Assembly: GCF_023283845.1 (NCBI RefSeq)
Contig: NZ_JAKILC010000021.1
Location: 31,822 to 95,821 of the forward strand
Source: Shewanella marinintestina
GTDB lineage: Bacteria; Pseudomonadota; Gammaproteobacteria; Enterobacterales; Shewanellaceae
Reading direction: 5' to 3'
Length of the DNA: 64,000 nucleotides
Shown: piece after piece, positions 19,491 to 28,937 of the stretch
How the letters are laid out: each line of letters starts with the position of its first letter
How positions within the stretch are numbered: position 1 is the first letter of the stretch
Notes under the pieces: generated by a model
What the model saw: only the letters and a program-made list of their open reading frames with translations
Told to the model about the DNA's origin: nothing
Database searches by the model: none
Program-made: the position numbers and the translations under genes

Positions 19491-19718
19491 CTAAGCAATA
19501 ATTTTAACGCTTTCGCCGTTAAAACTAACCACTTCACCAGCAACCACTTTCTTGCGTTTGCGGGTTTCAACTTCACCATTTACGGTAACTTGTCCTTCAG
19601 AAATAACGTGCTTGGCTTCGCCACCGGCACTCATCATTCCTTGAACTTTCAATACTTTGTATAACTCGATGTATTCTTCACCTGACTTTAATGTCAGTGT
19701 TGGAGTATCTGCACTCAC
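19491..19718 (-). CDS. ybcJ: S4-domain RNA-binding protein, YbcJ family
   Basis: 75 residues, a single S4-like RNA-binding fold: YIELYKVLKVQGMMSAGGEAK followed by GQVTVNGEVETRKRKKVVAGE. The basic RKRKK stretch fits RNA contact. Start is GTG with an AAGG site. The protein matches E. coli YbcJ in length (70) and sequence pattern; its RNA target is not established. Confidence 0.9.
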   Translation of the reverse strand: MSADTPTLTLKSGEEYIELYKVLKVQGMMSAGGEAKHVISEGQVTVNGEVETRKRKKVVAGEVVSFNGESVKIIA

Positions 19719-19788
19719 TGTATTTCGCCTTAAATAACTAAATCTGACGGCATTATAGCACTCAATTAATCATGCGAGTGCATGCTTT

Positions 19789-20322
19789 CTAACACCTTTG
19801 AGCAGCCAATAGTCCATAAAGACAATCATCAAACCATTGGTCGCCTATTTTGCAGTTTTCACGTAACAAGCCTTCGCGCACAAAGCCACACTTTTCCAGC
19901 ACTTTTGCTGACGCAATATTTTGCTCAATACAATAGGCTATAAACTTATGCGGTGTATAGGATAAGCAAGCCCAATCGACAATGGCCTGTAAACTTTCAC
20001 AGGCAAAGCCTTGACCTTGGGCATCGGGATGAAGCATATATCCTACCTGCATTTGTCCCATTTCGACGTCGCTATTTTGCAGACCAATAAAGCCAACAAA
20101 ATCTTGCGTATGGGCATCCTCAATAATAGTGAGTAACCACTCGCCTTCAACAAATTCACGATGTTCTAACGCACGCTCGAACTTCTGTCGTATATCGGAT
20201 TCGGGTTGAGGTTTACGTACAAACTCATTGAGTTGTTCATCTGAGTGCATATATAAAAAGCTATTCCAATCACTTGAAATAACCGTTCTTAACCTAAGTC
20301 TATCGGTATACAGTTCGAGCAT
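19789..20322 (-). CDS. GNAT-family N-acetyltransferase (RimJ/RimL type)
   Basis: 177 residues. The N-terminus LYTDRLRLRTV and the acetyl-CoA-binding stretch YMLHPDAQGQGFACESLQAI, plus ENIASAKVLEKCGF and REGLLREN, are typical of the RimJ/RimL/SpeG-like GNAT branch. It transfers acetyl groups from acetyl-CoA; the acceptor is unknown. Single gene between ybcJ and ppiC, all on the minus strand. Confidence 0.9.
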   Translation of the reverse strand: MLELYTDRLRLRTVISSDWNSFLYMHSDEQLNEFVRKPQPESDIRQKFERALEHREFVEGEWLLTIIEDAHTQDFVGFIGLQNSDVEMGQMQVGYMLHPDAQGQGFACESLQAIVDWACLSYTPHKFIAYCIEQNIASAKVLEKCGFVREGLLRENCKIGDQWFDDCLYGLLAAQRC

Positions 20323-20352
20323 GTTTATTCCTTACATAGAAATAAAAACAGG

Positions 20353-20631
20353 TTAACCTCTGCTTGTTACTTCTAACAGGTGGTAACCAAATTGTGTTTT
20401 AACAGGACCTTGAACTTCGTTAAGGGGCGCACTGAAAACGACTTCGTCAAACTCTTTAACCATCATACCTGGGCCAAATGAGCCTAAATCACCGCCTTGG
20501 GCTGAAGATGGGCAAGAAGAGTTAGCTTTCGCTACATCACCAAAATCAGCACCATCAAGGATCTGTTGCTTAAGTTCTAGACACTGTGCTTCTGAATCAA
20601 CTAGTAGGTGTCTTGCTGTTGCTTGTACCAT
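20353..20631 (-). CDS. ppiC: Parvulin peptidyl-prolyl cis-trans isomerase PpiC
   Basis: 92 residues, one parvulin domain and nothing else, as in E. coli PpiC (93). Core residues appear in ARHLLV, SSCPSSAQGGDLGSFGPGMM and VKTQFGYHLLEV. Catalyses cis-trans isomerisation of proline peptide bonds in the cytoplasm. GGAG ribosome site directly upstream of the start. Confidence 0.95.
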   Translation of the reverse strand: MVQATARHLLVDSEAQCLELKQQILDGADFGDVAKANSSCPSSAQGGDLGSFGPGMMVKEFDEVVFSAPLNEVQGPVKTQFGYHLLEVTSRG

Positions 20632-20673
20632 GGTTTACTCCCATAAAATAATTGTTATTGCCTGTTAGGCAAA

Positions 20674-20726
20674 ATAAAACCCTGCCAGTATATACCAAAT
20701 TTCACAGTACATCCCAGCAGGGTTAT
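20674..20726 (-). terminator. Probable terminator after the DUF885 gene
   Basis: Arms AACCCTGC (20678-20685) and GCAGGGTT (20717-20724) with a long loop of 31 bases, followed on the minus strand by a T-rich run. The long loop lowers confidence. Confidence 0.5.
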
Positions 20727-20741
20727 TACTGATTGATTAAG

Positions 20742-22574
20742 TTACTTTTGCTTTGCAATCCAATCGTTCACTTTTAACTCCATCACTTCCATTGGCAATG
20801 AACCTGAAGTCAAAATTTGGTCGTGGTACGCTTTTAGATCAAACTTATCACCCAGCTCTTTTTCAGCTTTTGCGCGAAGAGCTAAAATCTGTAATTGTCC
20901 CACTTTATAACTTAATGCTTGGCCAGGAATTGCCATATAGCGCTCTACTTCAGCAATAATGTCAGACTCAGCCATTGGCGAGTTATCTTTCATATACTGA
21001 ATGGCTTGCTCACGAGTCCACCCTTTAGCATGCAGGCCTGTATCAACCACTAAACGCATCGCTCGCAGCATTTCGTCAGACAATTTACCGAAATACTGAT
21101 AAGGGTCTTCAAACAGTCCCATTTCAATACCTAAGTATTCCGCGTATAACGCCCAACCTTCTTCAAACGCAGTATACCCCCCAAAACGCTGAAACTCTGG
21201 TACACCAGTAAGCTCTTGCTTAATCGCAATCTGGAAGTGGTGCCCTGGCGCTGCTTCATGCAAAGATAAGGTAGTCATTCCCCACTTTGGTTGCGCTTTT
21301 AGGTTGTAGGTATTGATGTAAAATACACCTGGACGTGAGCCATCAACCGCTGGAGATTGATACGAAGCGCCTGCGGCTGACTTTTCTCGAAAACTCTCTA
21401 CAGGTTTAACTACGTAATCCGCTTTTGGCATAACGTTAAAGTATTTCGGTAGCTCTATATTAATCTTATCTTTAAGCTCCATATAGCCATCAACTAACCC
21501 TTGGCGTTCAGTAAAGAAATACTGTGGTTCGGATGATAGTGACGCGAAAAATGCAGTTAAGTCACCTTCAAAACCGACTTGAACACGTACTTTATCCATC
21601 TCTGATAAAATGCGTGCCACTTCCTCAAGCCCCACTTTATGGATCTCATCTACTGGCATTGTCGTGGTGGTATGGGTATTAGCTAAATGCTGATACCAAA
21701 CTTTACCGTTAGGTAGCCCCCACCAACCGTCTGTTGCACGAGACGACTTAAGGTAGGTGTTTTGAAAATAATCACGCAGCCCTGTCAACTCAGGCAGTAA
21801 CTGTTCACCAATTAACTGGCTATACTCTTGAGTTAGTGCTTGCTTATCAGCTTCTGAAAATGAATCGGGCATCAGCGTTATCGGCGTATAAAATAAGCTA
21901 TCACTTACGTTATCAACTAACTGCGCACTAAGCTGAGGAATGATCCGCTCAACGAGTACTCGTGGCAGTACCACTTTGCTCTCGATACCTTCGTCCATAC
22001 GCACTTGTGCAAGCTTAAGCCACTCAATGAAGCCCTGTAGACGCTTTTCCCAGTTACGATAATCATCAACTGTTTTAAAAGGTTGTGCGCTTTCACCGCT
22101 GCCAAGCTGCACCATGCTGATCACTGTGCTATAAAACTGGTTCATCGGCATAAAGTGATTTGGGAACGTTTCGTCCGCTAAAGCAACATTACGATCATAG
22201 GTGAACATGTCATAACTCAGCTTTAAAGCATCAGGTAGCTGGTCCCTGTTTATATTCTTAACTTCTTTTAAGTAGCGAGTATTGAGATCGTGACGTTGCT
22301 TAAGATAAGCATCTGATAATCCATCGCCAAACTGGTCGTTATAATCATTAACCCCAACATAAGTGGCATAGATAGGCTCTAGCTTTAACTTATCATTAAA
22401 GTAGTTATCAACCAGTGCTAAGTATGTTTCTTCAGCCGACAGTTTTTGTCCTACTTGTGTTTGCGAAGTTTCGCTGGCTTGAACTTTCTGTGCTGCCTGT
22501 TGAGTCTCGTTGTCTCCACAAGCTGTAAGACCTATTATTGCGCCAATTGATAGCGCTAGTACCGCCTTCCTCAT
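20742..22574 (-). CDS. DUF885 family lipoprotein, putative metallopeptidase
   Basis: About 610 residues from the ATG at 22574. A lipoprotein signal with lipobox LTAC anchors it in the envelope. The DUF885 hallmark LHEAAPGHHFQ contains an HExxxxHH arrangement that probably binds zinc, and FEEGWALYAEYLG follows, the likely third-ligand region. DUF885 proteins are thought to be peptidases, but the substrate is unknown. An upstream start would put a non-signal extension before the lipobox, so it is rejected; an AAGGA site precedes the chosen ATG. Confidence 0.85.
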   Translation of the reverse strand: MRKAVLALSIGAIIGLTACGDNETQQAAQKVQASETSQTQVGQKLSAEETYLALVDNYFNDKLKLEPIYATYVGVNDYNDQFGDGLSDAYLKQRHDLNTRYLKEVKNINRDQLPDALKLSYDMFTYDRNVALADETFPNHFMPMNQFYSTVISMVQLGSGESAQPFKTVDDYRNWEKRLQGFIEWLKLAQVRMDEGIESKVVLPRVLVERIIPQLSAQLVDNVSDSLFYTPITLMPDSFSEADKQALTQEYSQLIGEQLLPELTGLRDYFQNTYLKSSRATDGWWGLPNGKVWYQHLANTHTTTTMPVDEIHKVGLEEVARILSEMDKVRVQVGFEGDLTAFFASLSSEPQYFFTERQGLVDGYMELKDKINIELPKYFNVMPKADYVVKPVESFREKSAAGASYQSPAVDGSRPGVFYINTYNLKAQPKWGMTTLSLHEAAPGHHFQIAIKQELTGVPEFQRFGGYTAFEEGWALYAEYLGIEMGLFEDPYQYFGKLSDEMLRAMRLVVDTGLHAKGWTREQAIQYMKDNSPMAESDIIAEVERYMAIPGQALSYKVGQLQILALRAKAEKELGDKFDLKAYHDQILTSGSLPMEVMELKVNDWIAKQK

Positions 22575-22649
22575 TCTGTTATTCCTTTTATTTATTGTTC
22601 TATACTTATACCGATATACATTAAACCTGAGCAGCACAAGGAGCCTTTA

Positions 22650-23156
22650 ATGATATATTCATTCAGCAACTCAGGTTTTAGAGATCCTGAAACAGGTGTT
22701 TATAACCAAACCTATTTTATGGAGGTGTTTAATCGTGAGTGGCACCGCCATATCCGAGATCAGCAAGGCTTGGCATTATTGTATCTATGCCCACACATTC
22801 ATGAAACTATTTATCAACCTCAATTGTTAGAATTATTCATGAAGCAAGTACAACAAGCGCTGTTAAGAACAACTGATCTACTGGCAAGACTTGATAGCCA
22901 AGCCTTTGCCTTGGGAATATTTGATGTTGATAGCACTGGAGCTAGGGTTGTACTAAAGCGACTAGAAACAAAGATTAATGAATTTAATCAGAACCTTGTA
23001 TCACAGAAGCATAATCCAATCGATTATGAACTTGGCGGTTGTTCATGCTTGCCAAGTAAAGAGCTCTATTTAGAAAACCTTTTTGAAACAGTTGAGAAAC
23101 ATACTCAACAGATGAAAATACGCCAGCCAATGACACCTAATTTGATAAAATTCTAA
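22650..23156 (+). CDS. Degenerate GGDEF-domain protein
   Basis: 168 residues spanning only a GGDEF-like fold. The N-terminal FRDPETGVYNQTYFMEVF corresponds to the D-x-LTGL-N-R entry of GGDEF domains. The catalytic loop, expected as R-x-GGDEF, reads RLDSQAF near residue 78, so diguanylate cyclase activity is very unlikely. A regulatory or GTP/c-di-GMP-binding role is possible. It diverges from the DUF885 gene. Confidence 0.7.
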   Translation: MIYSFSNSGFRDPETGVYNQTYFMEVFNREWHRHIRDQQGLALLYLCPHIHETIYQPQLLELFMKQVQQALLRTTDLLARLDSQAFALGIFDVDSTGARVVLKRLETKINEFNQNLVSQKHNPIDYELGGCSCLPSKELYLENLFETVEKHTQQMKIRQPMTPNLIKF

Positions 23157-23213
23157 TAGAATAAAAAATCAACTGCTTAGTTTTTTTGTATAAAATTAGT
23201 ATTTTCCAGCAAT

Positions 23214-23240
23214 AAAAAAGCCCCTAGCTAGGGGCTTTTA
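23214..23240. terminator. Bidirectional intrinsic terminator
   Basis: Perfect dyad AAAAGCCCCTA/TAGGGGCTTTT around 23216-23237, with a minimal loop. Lies between the GGDEF-like gene and the convergent TPR gene. Confidence 0.85.
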
Positions 23241-23254
23241 AACTTTCACTTATA

Positions 23255-24502
23255 TTAAAGAGTAACGTTATGTACACGTGCCTTTTCTTTAATGTAAGCA
23301 ATATAGCTTTTAGCTGAACGAGCTGTCTTCTTATCATTAGTAGCAAGTTTTGCATACTTATATGCTGACTTATACTGCTTCTGATTTAAGTATGCTAGCG
23401 CAAGCTCAAACTGTGCTTCACCAGGACTCTTAACACCTGCATCCAGTGCCTTCTTAAGTGCGACAATGGCAGATTGATGCTCACCATCAAGCGCCAAAAT
23501 ACGACCCTGTCTTAGGTATAGTTTGCCTGAGTTGTTGATAGCAGCAGCTTTACCATATGTTTTAGCAGCATCTTTCAACTGCTTAGCATTATGGTAAAAA
23601 CCCGCTAGAGTCGTTAAGGTTTTTTCATCTTCCTTAATTAACCCTGACTTCATGTGCTTTGCATAGATCTGCGATGCATTATATGGCGAACCATTTTGAG
23701 CAAGCAGTTGGGACAGACGCGTAATGTTACCCGCTGTTTCCAAGAATCCATTTTTATAAGCTAAGTCATATGTAGCTAGTGACTTAGTGAAGTCTTCAGT
23801 CATCAGATAAAACTGAGCAAGCTGAACCCAAAGTCGCTTATCGTCTTGGAATAATGGCACCATTACTTCAAGTACTTTTACGGCTTCTTTATACTTCTTT
23901 TGATTGAAGTAAGCCGTTAGCTTCATTTGGTACAAGCCTTTGTCTGGCTCTTTAGATAAAGATAAACCTTTATCTGCAGCTTCTAGAACCTTATCCCACT
24001 GCTTCTGCTCAGAGTACGCAATACCGATACGACGGTATACTTGCGGATCTTCTTTACAGGTAAACTCCATCCACTTGTAATACATTGGGATAGACTCTTT
24101 AAACTTTTTATCTCCAATAAGAAGATCAGCATAGAGTCTTAGAGTTTGTGCGTGGTCAACACCGCCTAAGATATCCGCTTCTACTGCAGACTTAAGGTAC
24201 TTAGTCGCTGTACCCATCTGTCCTTTTTCCGCATAAAAGTTACCTAACATACGGTCAATATAAGCTTTATCGAAATCGTTTTTAGCGTTGGCTTCTAGAA
24301 GAATCGCAATTGCTTCATCTACATTGCCTTCAGTGTAAGCTTCAAAAGACTTTTGTACTTTTTTAGCTGCACTTTGGCCAACAGCTTTGGACTTACGCTT
24401 TTCAATTGGACATTTTTCTTCAGCATAAGCTGCTGGAGCAATGGCAACACTTCCACCTAAACAAAGTAATAAAGCGGCAGCAATAGAGTTAAGTTTAGTC
24501 AT
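23255..24502 (-). CDS. TPR-repeat protein of the TonB2-type operon
   Basis: 415 residues. A signal peptide (cut near AYAEE) is followed by successive tetratricopeptide repeats over about 45-400 (for example VDEAIAILLEANAKN, YKEAVKVLEVMVP, YKSAYKYAKLA). The exported TPR protein is the last gene of a six-gene operon with TonB, ExbD, ExbB, an ExbB-like protein and DUF3450. Its stop lies on the far side from tonB, which begins 3 bp upstream. It probably works with the TonB2 complex in the periplasm; the precise role is unknown. Confidence 0.85.
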   Translation of the reverse strand: MTKLNSIAAALLLCLGGSVAIAPAAYAEEKCPIEKRKSKAVGQSAAKKVQKSFEAYTEGNVDEAIAILLEANAKNDFDKAYIDRMLGNFYAEKGQMGTATKYLKSAVEADILGGVDHAQTLRLYADLLIGDKKFKESIPMYYKWMEFTCKEDPQVYRRIGIAYSEQKQWDKVLEAADKGLSLSKEPDKGLYQMKLTAYFNQKKYKEAVKVLEVMVPLFQDDKRLWVQLAQFYLMTEDFTKSLATYDLAYKNGFLETAGNITRLSQLLAQNGSPYNASQIYAKHMKSGLIKEDEKTLTTLAGFYHNAKQLKDAAKTYGKAAAINNSGKLYLRQGRILALDGEHQSAIVALKKALDAGVKSPGEAQFELALAYLNQKQYKSAYKYAKLATNDKKTARSAKSYIAYIKEKARVHNVTL

Positions 24503-24504
24503 AA

Positions 24505-25125
24505 TTATCTGCCTCCTTTGTCTAGAGTGAAATCTAGTTGTACAGTCATACCTGGTTGTTTAAGGGCTTTGCCGTCAACAATCTTTGGCTTGTACTTCCA
24601 CTTTTTAAGCGCACGACGTGCTTCTTTATTAAATAAACGCTTAGGTTCAGCTTTAATAACCTTAACGTCTTCAACACCACCTAGCTCGTTAATCGTAAAG
24701 CTTAGTTGTACCCAACCTTCTTTACCATCACGTGCTGCTGCAATTGGATACTGAGGCTCGATTCGTACGATAGGTGTAGCATCACCGTCTCGCGTCATCA
24801 TATTGCCTAGTTTAAATCCAGTGTTTGCACCACCAGCTTCAACTCCACCCATGTTAAATGACATATTTGTATCAATGTCAGATGAACTATCTGGTGGCGT
24901 AGTATCCGGTTTTGGCGGTTGCTCTGGGGGTGTAGGCGGTTTAGGCTTAACCCTTGGCTTTTTCTGCGCTGATGCATCATCTTTGTTCATGGTGATTTCA
25001 ATGACAGGTGTTTCTGTCGAGGAATCGTGGCGGGTTGGACCGCCACCTACCAAGAAAGCCATGAAGACAAACAAAGCAAAAGTCACAGCAGCACCAATTA
25101 TCAGTGATACTATTCCTCTCAGCAT
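24505..25125 (-). CDS. tonB: TonB-type energy transducer
   Basis: About 206 residues. One N-terminal membrane anchor (IVSLIIGAAVTFALFVFMAF), a proline-rich spacer (about 50-80, KPKPPTPPEQPPKP) and a C-terminal TonB domain (about 115-205) containing PQYPIAAARDGKEGWV and KRALKKWKYKP-type sequence. It transfers energy from the ExbB/ExbD motor to outer-membrane receptors. Start at 25125 (ATG overlapping the exbD stop region) is preferred because the longer frame adds a basic tail before the anchor. Confidence 0.93.
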   Translation of the reverse strand: MLRGIVSLIIGAAVTFALFVFMAFLVGGGPTRHDSSTETPVIEITMNKDDASAQKKPRVKPKPPTPPEQPPKPDTTPPDSSSDIDTNMSFNMGGVEAGGANTGFKLGNMMTRDGDATPIVRIEPQYPIAAARDGKEGWVQLSFTINELGGVEDVKVIKAEPKRLFNKEARRALKKWKYKPKIVDGKALKQPGMTVQLDFTLDKGGR

Positions 25126-25126
25126 A

Positions 25127-25531
25127 TTATTCGTTCCCCGCCGATACAGATATCTTATCGATACCCGCAGCTTTAACGTTATCAAGAACCTTAACCACTA
25201 AACCGTGTCTAGCTTCTTGGTCTGCTTGAATTAATACTGCAGCCTCTGGTGCTTCTGCAAGCATACGTTCTACGTTTGCAGTTACACGTTCGATATCAAC
25301 TTGACGGTTTTCCATCATGATGACACCCGTCTTGCTCACACCAATAAAGATGTTAGCTGAAGGCTTCTTAGTCGCTTGTGATGCTTCAGGCTTGTTATAG
25401 TCAAGGCCTGATGGCTTTACAAACGATGTTGTTACAATAAAGAAGATAAGCATGATGAACACGATGTCGAGCATCGGGGTCATATCAATCTCAGCTTCTT
25501 CTTCTACGCTTGAATGCTTTCTACGTGCCAT
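25127..25531 (-). CDS. exbD: Biopolymer transport protein ExbD
   Basis: 134 residues. Single membrane segment near the N-terminus containing DMTPMLDIVFIMLIFFIVTT, whose Asp in PMLD is the proton-coupling residue of ExbD/TolR. A periplasmic domain follows (about 50-134). Part of the DUF3450-ExbB-like-ExbB-ExbD-TonB-TPR operon. Confidence 0.95.
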   Translation of the reverse strand: MARRKHSSVEEEAEIDMTPMLDIVFIMLIFFIVTTSFVKPSGLDYNKPEASQATKKPSANIFIGVSKTGVIMMENRQVDIERVTANVERMLAEAPEAAVLIQADQEARHGLVVKVLDNVKAAGIDKISVSAGNE

Positions 25532-25544
25532 GTTCAATCTCTCT

Positions 25545-26069
25545 CTAGTGGTGAGGCATGCTGTCTTTTAGCTTTGCTAAACTGATTTTCATTTTTGCAT
25601 CTAGACGTGTACTAAAGAATACGCCTGATAATGCTGCAACCATTCCCGCCATTGTCGGCATGGTCGCCATTGAAATACCAGCTGCCATCATACGAGCATT
25701 ACTCGTCCCATGAACTGCCATCACATCGAATACTGAAATCATACCAGTTACGGTACCTAGTAGACCAATCATAGGACAGATTGCTACTAAGGTTTTGATA
25801 ATCAGCATACGTGCTGTTAAATCTTGCTTCGCTTGGGATACCCAAGCTTCACGGATGCGGTGTGCATACCAAGAGGTTGAATCCTCTCGTGCTTCCCATG
25901 CGCTAATGATTGCTTTGTGCTGTTTTGGTGATACCCAATTTAGATACCAGTAGCGTTCAAGCATCAATACCCACATAACAAACAATACACCAGCCACTAA
26001 CCAGAGGATGTCTCCCCCGGCGGCCATGAAGCCCCTGACGGAATCCCAGATATCCATCAGGAATAACAT
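25545..26069 (-). CDS. exbB: MotA/TolQ/ExbB-type proton channel protein (ExbB)
   Basis: 174 residues with three membrane segments. Typical ExbB elements are LIIKTLVAICPMIGLLGTVTGMISVF and MAAGISMATMPTMAGM. It forms the motor pore with ExbD. The start overlaps the stop of the preceding ExbB-like gene (TAATG), showing translational coupling. Confidence 0.94.
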   Translation of the reverse strand: MLFLMDIWDSVRGFMAAGGDILWLVAGVLFVMWVLMLERYWYLNWVSPKQHKAIISAWEAREDSTSWYAHRIREAWVSQAKQDLTARMLIIKTLVAICPMIGLLGTVTGMISVFDVMAVHGTSNARMMAAGISMATMPTMAGMVAALSGVFFSTRLDAKMKISLAKLKDSMPHH

Positions 26070-27424
26070 TAGGCTTTCCTCTTCTCAGCGTGCGCAGCGA
26101 CGATACCAGCACTTTGTTCTTCAAGTACTTGTACGATTGATTTACTACGTGCAATAACAACAGCGTGCATAAGCATTAATGGTAGAGCAGCAACTAGACC
26201 TTGAACCGTAGTCATAAGTGCCATTGAGATACCACCAGCCATTAGCTTAGGATCACCTGTACCGAACAACTGGATGCTTTGGAACGTTGCAATCATACCG
26301 GTTACAGTACCTAGTAGACCCATCATAGGTGCGATAGCTGCAAGAACCTTAATGATAGAGATACGAGACTCAAGAGCTGGAGTTTCTTTCAGAATTGCTT
26401 CATCAAGTTTTAGCTCAAGTGTTTCAACATCAACATCTTTATTGTCTTGGTAAGCTTTAAGTACACGACCTAATGCGTTGTTACCTGGGTTATCAAGGTT
26501 CTTACGCTGTGCCTTAACTTTAGCACCTACAACACCTAGAGTGATTAGACGCTCGATAGAGATAAGTGCACCCAGTGCTAGTAATGCCATAATGATGTAA
26601 CCAATAGTACCACCAGCTTCAATACGCTCTTCGATAGTCGCTTTCTGCGTGAAGATGTTTAGTAGCACACCTTTAACTGGGTCAATATAAAGCTTAGCGG
26701 CACCAGTAGTAGCTGATTCAAACGCTGCAATTGGCTTAGTTTGGTAACCATCAGGTTGCTGAGATAGCTCTTTAATAAGACCAAGCTCTGGGCTGTAAAC
26801 AACATAGCGACCATCTGCAACAAGGTTGAATGGACCTACACGAGTAATTGTCGTGTTAGTTACATTGCCATCGATACCAGTAACTGAACCGTCAAACTTA
26901 ACAACTTTTCCAGACTCAGCCATTTCAAACAGCTGCTCTTCCCAGAAACGCTCTAGTTCGTCAATTTTTGGAAGTTGCTTACGTGCACCAAGGTCAGCAA
27001 TAAATACATCGCGACCTGGATACTGTGCAGAGATGTTAGACGCCGCTAGCTTACCAGCGAAATCACCCGCATCACCTTTAACAACACCAAACATTTCACC
27101 CAAGTCACCTTGAGCTGTTTTTAAGTCTTCTTCTAACTGACCGATTTTACGCTCGTTATCCAAAAACGCTTGGTTTAGATCTTTACCGCGTTGACGTTCT
27201 GCTGCTAAAGCATTTTTCTCACGCTTTAGAAGTGCAGCTTTATCGCCACGCTCATTTTTAAATTCTTGCTCACGCTTTGCGTTAGTCTTAGATGCATTAG
27301 CACGATCGACTTTTACTTGGTTAAGTAGTTGGTCAATTGTTTTAGGTGCATCTGCAGCGCTAGCAATACCGGCCGATAATGACAGGGTCGCAGCAACGAT
27401 TGCTGTAGTGATAAACTTCTTCAT
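26069..27424 (-). CDS. ExbB-like protein with periplasmic coiled-coil extension (TtpC-like)
   Basis: 451 residues. A signal peptide (cut near ASAAD) is followed by a charged coiled-coil region (about 30-130), a mixed region to about 270 and a C-terminal MotA/TolQ/ExbB domain (about 275-440) with APMMGLLGTVTGMIATFQSIQLFG. This matches TtpC, the extra protein that the TonB2 systems of Vibrio need for siderophore uptake. It lies directly between DUF3450 and ExbB, with overlapping start and stop codons on both sides. Confidence 0.9.
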   Translation of the reverse strand: MKKFITTAIVAATLSLSAGIASAADAPKTIDQLLNQVKVDRANASKTNAKREQEFKNERGDKAALLKREKNALAAERQRGKDLNQAFLDNERKIGQLEEDLKTAQGDLGEMFGVVKGDAGDFAGKLAASNISAQYPGRDVFIADLGARKQLPKIDELERFWEEQLFEMAESGKVVKFDGSVTGIDGNVTNTTITRVGPFNLVADGRYVVYSPELGLIKELSQQPDGYQTKPIAAFESATTGAAKLYIDPVKGVLLNIFTQKATIEERIEAGGTIGYIIMALLALGALISIERLITLGVVGAKVKAQRKNLDNPGNNALGRVLKAYQDNKDVDVETLELKLDEAILKETPALESRISIIKVLAAIAPMMGLLGTVTGMIATFQSIQLFGTGDPKLMAGGISMALMTTVQGLVAALPLMLMHAVVIARSKSIVQVLEEQSAGIVAAHAEKRKA

Positions 27425-28207
27425 TATTGTGCAGCCTCCGCAGCAGGGATTGGTAACGAGAATAGATCCGGTGCGCCCTGTTTACGAGCAATACGGATAC
27501 CTTTAGTTAGTTCGCGTAGGTAGCTATCGTCTAGCGGATCCCAGCCTTTAGTCTCATCGTTATACATCCAAGCAGACTTACCGTCTAAGCTTTGTGCGTA
27601 AAGAGCAACACGACCTAAGTTGAAGAAGTCTACAAGAACTTCTTTACCATTAAGTTCTAGCTGACCAGTCTTAACAGCAACAAAACTACCGTATTCACGC
27701 TCGATTGAGTATGCATCTAGGATTAGACGGTATTTTTCAGCAAGGGTTACTTCTGCACTGTTAAGTAGGTTCTTTAGGTTTTCAACACGCTCAACACGTG
27801 TTTCAGTGTTAAATGGAAGGTCAAGAGCAACGAACTGCTCTAGTGCATCAACCATTTTAAACATCAATGGCACTACGCCTTGACGTAATGCATCAACGCC
27901 GTTGATGTCATTTTGAATTGATTTCATTGTAGCTTCTTGGTCTGCAACCAAGCCTGCTACGTAGTCGTTATAAGATTTTAGTGATTCACGTTCATCAGCA
28001 ACTGACCCGTACTCGAACAACATGTCCTGAGCCTGGTCAAAATACTTATCAACTTTCTTCTGAGACGATGCTGCTTCAGCGTGAATTTTACTGTCAGCTT
28101 TCTGAACGTCAGAAAAGAGGATCGGCAATCACTAAGTTGCTGCCTGCTAAGGCTAGTGCGCCAATGAGCGCTGTAGCGATTTTTGTTTTATTGCTTACCT
28201 TGGACAT
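27424..28207 (-). pseudogene. DUF3450 protein gene with an apparent frameshift after the signal peptide
   Basis: The main frame (from about 28128, TTG) encodes 234 residues of a coiled-coil-rich DUF3450 protein. Upstream, ATG at 28207 opens a different frame that encodes a signal peptide (MSKVSNKTKIATALIGALAL...) and stops at 28109 after 32 codons. Removing one T from the run of four at 28113-28116 joins the two frames into a normal secreted DUF3450 protein. This could be a real mutation, a strain-specific event or a sequencing error. As written, the product would not be exported. First gene of the TonB2-type operon. Confidence 0.75.
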
Positions 28208-28937
28208 AGTTCCCAACCAATTTGAAGTGATTAAAAAAGCTTTAACTTATCAACAACAGGGTGCATGCGCTTATTTTGCTTTAGTTCCCTATTGCCTAAG
28301 CCTGTCTTTCTATTGTGATTGTTAATTATTATCTTCCCTTTTCTACATCTTCGAGGATGTAGACCCGCTGGCATCATTTCACAAAATGTTGACCTGTGTC
28401 AACATTCGAAAACGCCTAAAACTGTCAGAAAAAGAGCTTACAGGATGAAAAACACCCAAAAGGGAGTTTTTAAAAATATTGTGTAAACAAGATTGAGATT
28501 TAGATAATAAAAACACTGAATGGAAAATCTTAAGTGCATGATAAAGAAATATATATAAGCCACAAACCACAAACTGAGTATTTAACAAATCATTAACACG
28601 AACTGGTATAACCAGTCACTTGCAGACAAAAATATATCAGCTAATAGCCTAATTCATAAAAGATACTTAAGAGAAACATGAATCTTGTTGCCAGATATTG
28701 ATGAGTCAGAGCATTAACGGCTTTTAATTAACTTATGCTTATCATAATGAAATCTGTCTGCAAAACGCCATTAAATCGATGTCTTGGTAACCAAGAATAT
28801 GCTCCATGTTTAACTACATTATTTCAGTCAAATAAGACACATAAGATCTACATCTATCTGGCCACTTCTAATGCTACAAAAATTCACAAAACAGCTTCAT
28901 ATGAAATATGGCCTAGATGGAAAAACATGCTCCTATT
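28208..28937. other. Intergenic region upstream of the TonB2-type operon
   Basis: About 730 bp, AT-rich. It must contain the promoter of the DUF3450-tonB operon (minus strand). A hairpin with an 8-bp stem TCTACATC/GATGTAGA and 6-base loop lies at 28342-28363 and might act in the 5' leader; no Fur box matching the consensus was found by eye. Reading frames here lack ribosome sites and are not called. Confidence 0.45.

Noticed and set aside
28105..28130. Programmed ribosomal frameshift in the DUF3450 gene
   Set aside because: The stop TGAC context is suggestive, but the slippery codon does not match the RF2 type, and a single inserted T explains the break more simply.
28379..28588. 69-codon minus-strand frame upstream of the TonB2 operon
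   Set aside because: No ribosome site, low-complexity hydrophobic sequence in an AT-rich promoter region.
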